6,671 nt of DNA from assembly GCA_964387535.1 (NCBI GenBank), contig CAYLXH010000114.1, positions 1-6,671 of the forward strand. The letters are read 5' to 3'. Both the position numbers and the translations under genes were made by a program. The stretch is from Butyricicoccus_A sp964387535. GTDB taxonomy: Bacteria > Bacillota > Clostridia > Oscillospirales > Butyricicoccaceae. The notes below the pieces were generated by a model. It saw only the letters and a program-made list of their open reading frames with translations, did not search any database and was not told where the DNA came from. Shown one piece after another: positions 5,599-6,671 of the stretch (within the stretch, counting starts at the first letter, position 1; each line of letters begins with the position of its first letter).

Positions 5599-6671
5599 TT
5601 ACCCTCTCTGTCCGATGTGGCGATAGACCTCGCCCGTGTTGCCGGTTGCAATGACCTCATCCAGTTGGTCGAAAATGGTCACACAGTCCTCGATGCGGAA
5701 ATCACGTCCACCCAGGCCGTAGACATAATTGATGGCCTTCGGACGGGTCTCCAGATCGTACAGTGCACTGCGTGTCTCGGCAAACAGAGGACCACCGGCA
5801 CCGGAAAAGCTCTCAGCCTTGTCCATGACGGCGATGGCTTTGAGACCGGACAATTCCTTTGCGATTTCTTCAAACGGGAACGGACGGAATACGCGAATCT
5901 TCAGCATGCCGACCTTACGGCCTTGCGCGCGGAGCTGATCCACGGCGGCGCGGGCGGTGCCGGCGGAGGAGCCGATGATGACCATCGCGCTGTCCGCATC
6001 TTCCAGACGATAGGATTCAAAGAAACCGTAATAGCGGCCGGTCTCGTCGCCGAATTTCTTTCCGATGTCCAAAATGACCTGCTTGGCATTCTTCATCGCC
6101 TGAACCTGCCCCATCTTGGCCTCCATGTAGTAAGGGGAGACGCCATACGGGCCGACGGCGAGCGGATTCTCGTGCTTCAGAAGGTAGTGCTCCGGATGGT
6201 ATTCGCCGACAAAGTTCTTGACCATCTCGTCGCTCTCCAACTCGATGTTCTCCACGGCATGGGAGGTAATAAAGCCGTCCTGGCATACCATGATCGGAAG
6301 GCGGACATCCGGATGTTCGGAGATCGGCATGGCCTGAATGTAGTTGTCATAGGCCTCCTGATTGTTTTCCGCAAACAGTTGAATCCAGCCGGCGTCACGG
6401 GCGCCCATGGCGTCCGAGTGGTCGTTGTTGATGTTGATCGGGCCGGTCAGCGCGCGGCAGACCAACGCGAGCGTCATCGGCAGACGGGAAGAGGAGGCAA
6501 CATACAGCAGCTCCCACATCAAAGCCAGGCCGCAGGAGGAGGTCGCGGTCACGGCGCGGGCACCGGCTGCGGCGGCACCGATGCAGGTGGAGAGAGAGGA
6601 GTGCTCGGACTCGACGGTGACATATTCCGTGTCAACCTCTCCGTTGGCGACGTACTGAGCAAAATACTGAG
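5599..6671 (-). CDS. porA: Pyruvate:ferredoxin oxidoreductase, alpha subunit (N-terminus cut by window edge)
   Basis: Alpha subunit partner of PorB, supplying the pyrimidine-binding domain for TPP and the substrate pocket. 356 residues plus a stop are visible and the frame stays open to the right edge. Family proteins are about 390 residues, so about 35 N-terminal residues, including the expected YPITPS-type motif, lie outside. Visible landmarks are YVANGEVDTEYVTVESEHS (positions 6-24 of the fragment), whose Glu-rich end should contact the TPP aminopyrimidine, then TATSSCGLALM, RALTGPININNDHSDAMGARD and GWIQLFAENNQEAYDNYIQA. The C-terminal transketolase-like domain holds AMVIIGSSAGTARAAVD, KIRVFRPFPF and MDKAESFSGAGGPLF. 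An internal GTG at 6552 is not the true start because the conserved core begins upstream of it. The order porA-porB matches four-subunit enzymes, where gamma and delta genes usually precede. Confidence 0.94.
   Translation of the reverse strand, partial: QYFAQYVANGEVDTEYVTVESEHSSLSTCIGAAAAGARAVTATSSCGLALMWELLYVASSSRLPMTLALVCRALTGPININNDHSDAMGARDAGWIQLFAENNQEAYDNYIQAMPISEHPDVRLPIMVCQDGFITSHAVENIELESDEMVKNFVGEYHPEHYLLKHENPLAVGPYGVSPYYMEAKMGQVQAMKNAKQVILDIGKKFGDETGRYYGFFESYRLEDADSAMVIIGSSAGTARAAVDQLRAQGRKVGMLKIRVFRPFPFEEIAKELSGLKAIAVMDKAESFSGAGGPLFAETRSALYDLETRPKAINYVYGLGGRDFRIEDCVTIFDQLDEVIATGNTGEVYRHIGQRG

Overview
The window looks like a core chromosomal segment from an anaerobic, spore-lineage Firmicute (class Clostridia, probably an Oscillospirales or Butyricicoccus-like gut organism). 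The reasons are a spoVG homologue, a separate-subunit pyruvate:ferredoxin oxidoreductase of the clostridial kind, AGGAGG-type ribosome binding sites and a G+C content that looks moderately above 50%. The taxonomic placement is inference; no rRNA or other marker is present.

Layout from left to right. (1) Positions 1-536, minus strand: the first 178 codons of murC, running off the left edge. (2) A 151-base divergent intergenic region with a good sigma-A-like promoter for murC and only weak candidates for spoVG. (3) Positions 688-963, plus strand: spoVG. (4) Positions 968-1627, minus strand: an SGNH esterase resembling mycobacterial arylesterase/acyltransferase, convergent with spoVG and only 4 bases away; a strong hairpin lies inside its 3' end. 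(5) Positions 1754-4506, minus strand: a two-gene unit, yfhO-like membrane protein followed by a GtrA-family protein, joined by an ATGA start/stop overlap and closed by a perfect 14-bp inverted repeat. (6) Positions 4664-6671, minus strand: porB complete and porA lacking its N-terminus at the right edge, 5 bases apart, closed by a canonical intrinsic terminator.

How the genes work together. PorA and PorB form the catalytic core of an oxidoreductase that cleaves pyruvate to acetyl-CoA, CO2 and reduced ferredoxin; the gamma and delta subunits would be expected upstream, outside the window. The YfhO and GtrA proteins resemble the last two steps of a three-component surface-glycosylation system (cytoplasmic transferase, lipid-sugar flippase, extracytoplasmic transferase), whose first enzyme is not in this window. 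MurC makes peptidoglycan precursors and SpoVG is a small nucleic-acid-binding regulator.

I found no mobile element, CRISPR array, tRNA, rRNA, phage gene or convincingly new system. The points most worth a second look are the coupled yfhO-gtrA pair without its partner transferase, the hairpin buried in the esterase gene just past spoVG, and the nearly superimposed divergent promoters between murC and spoVG.
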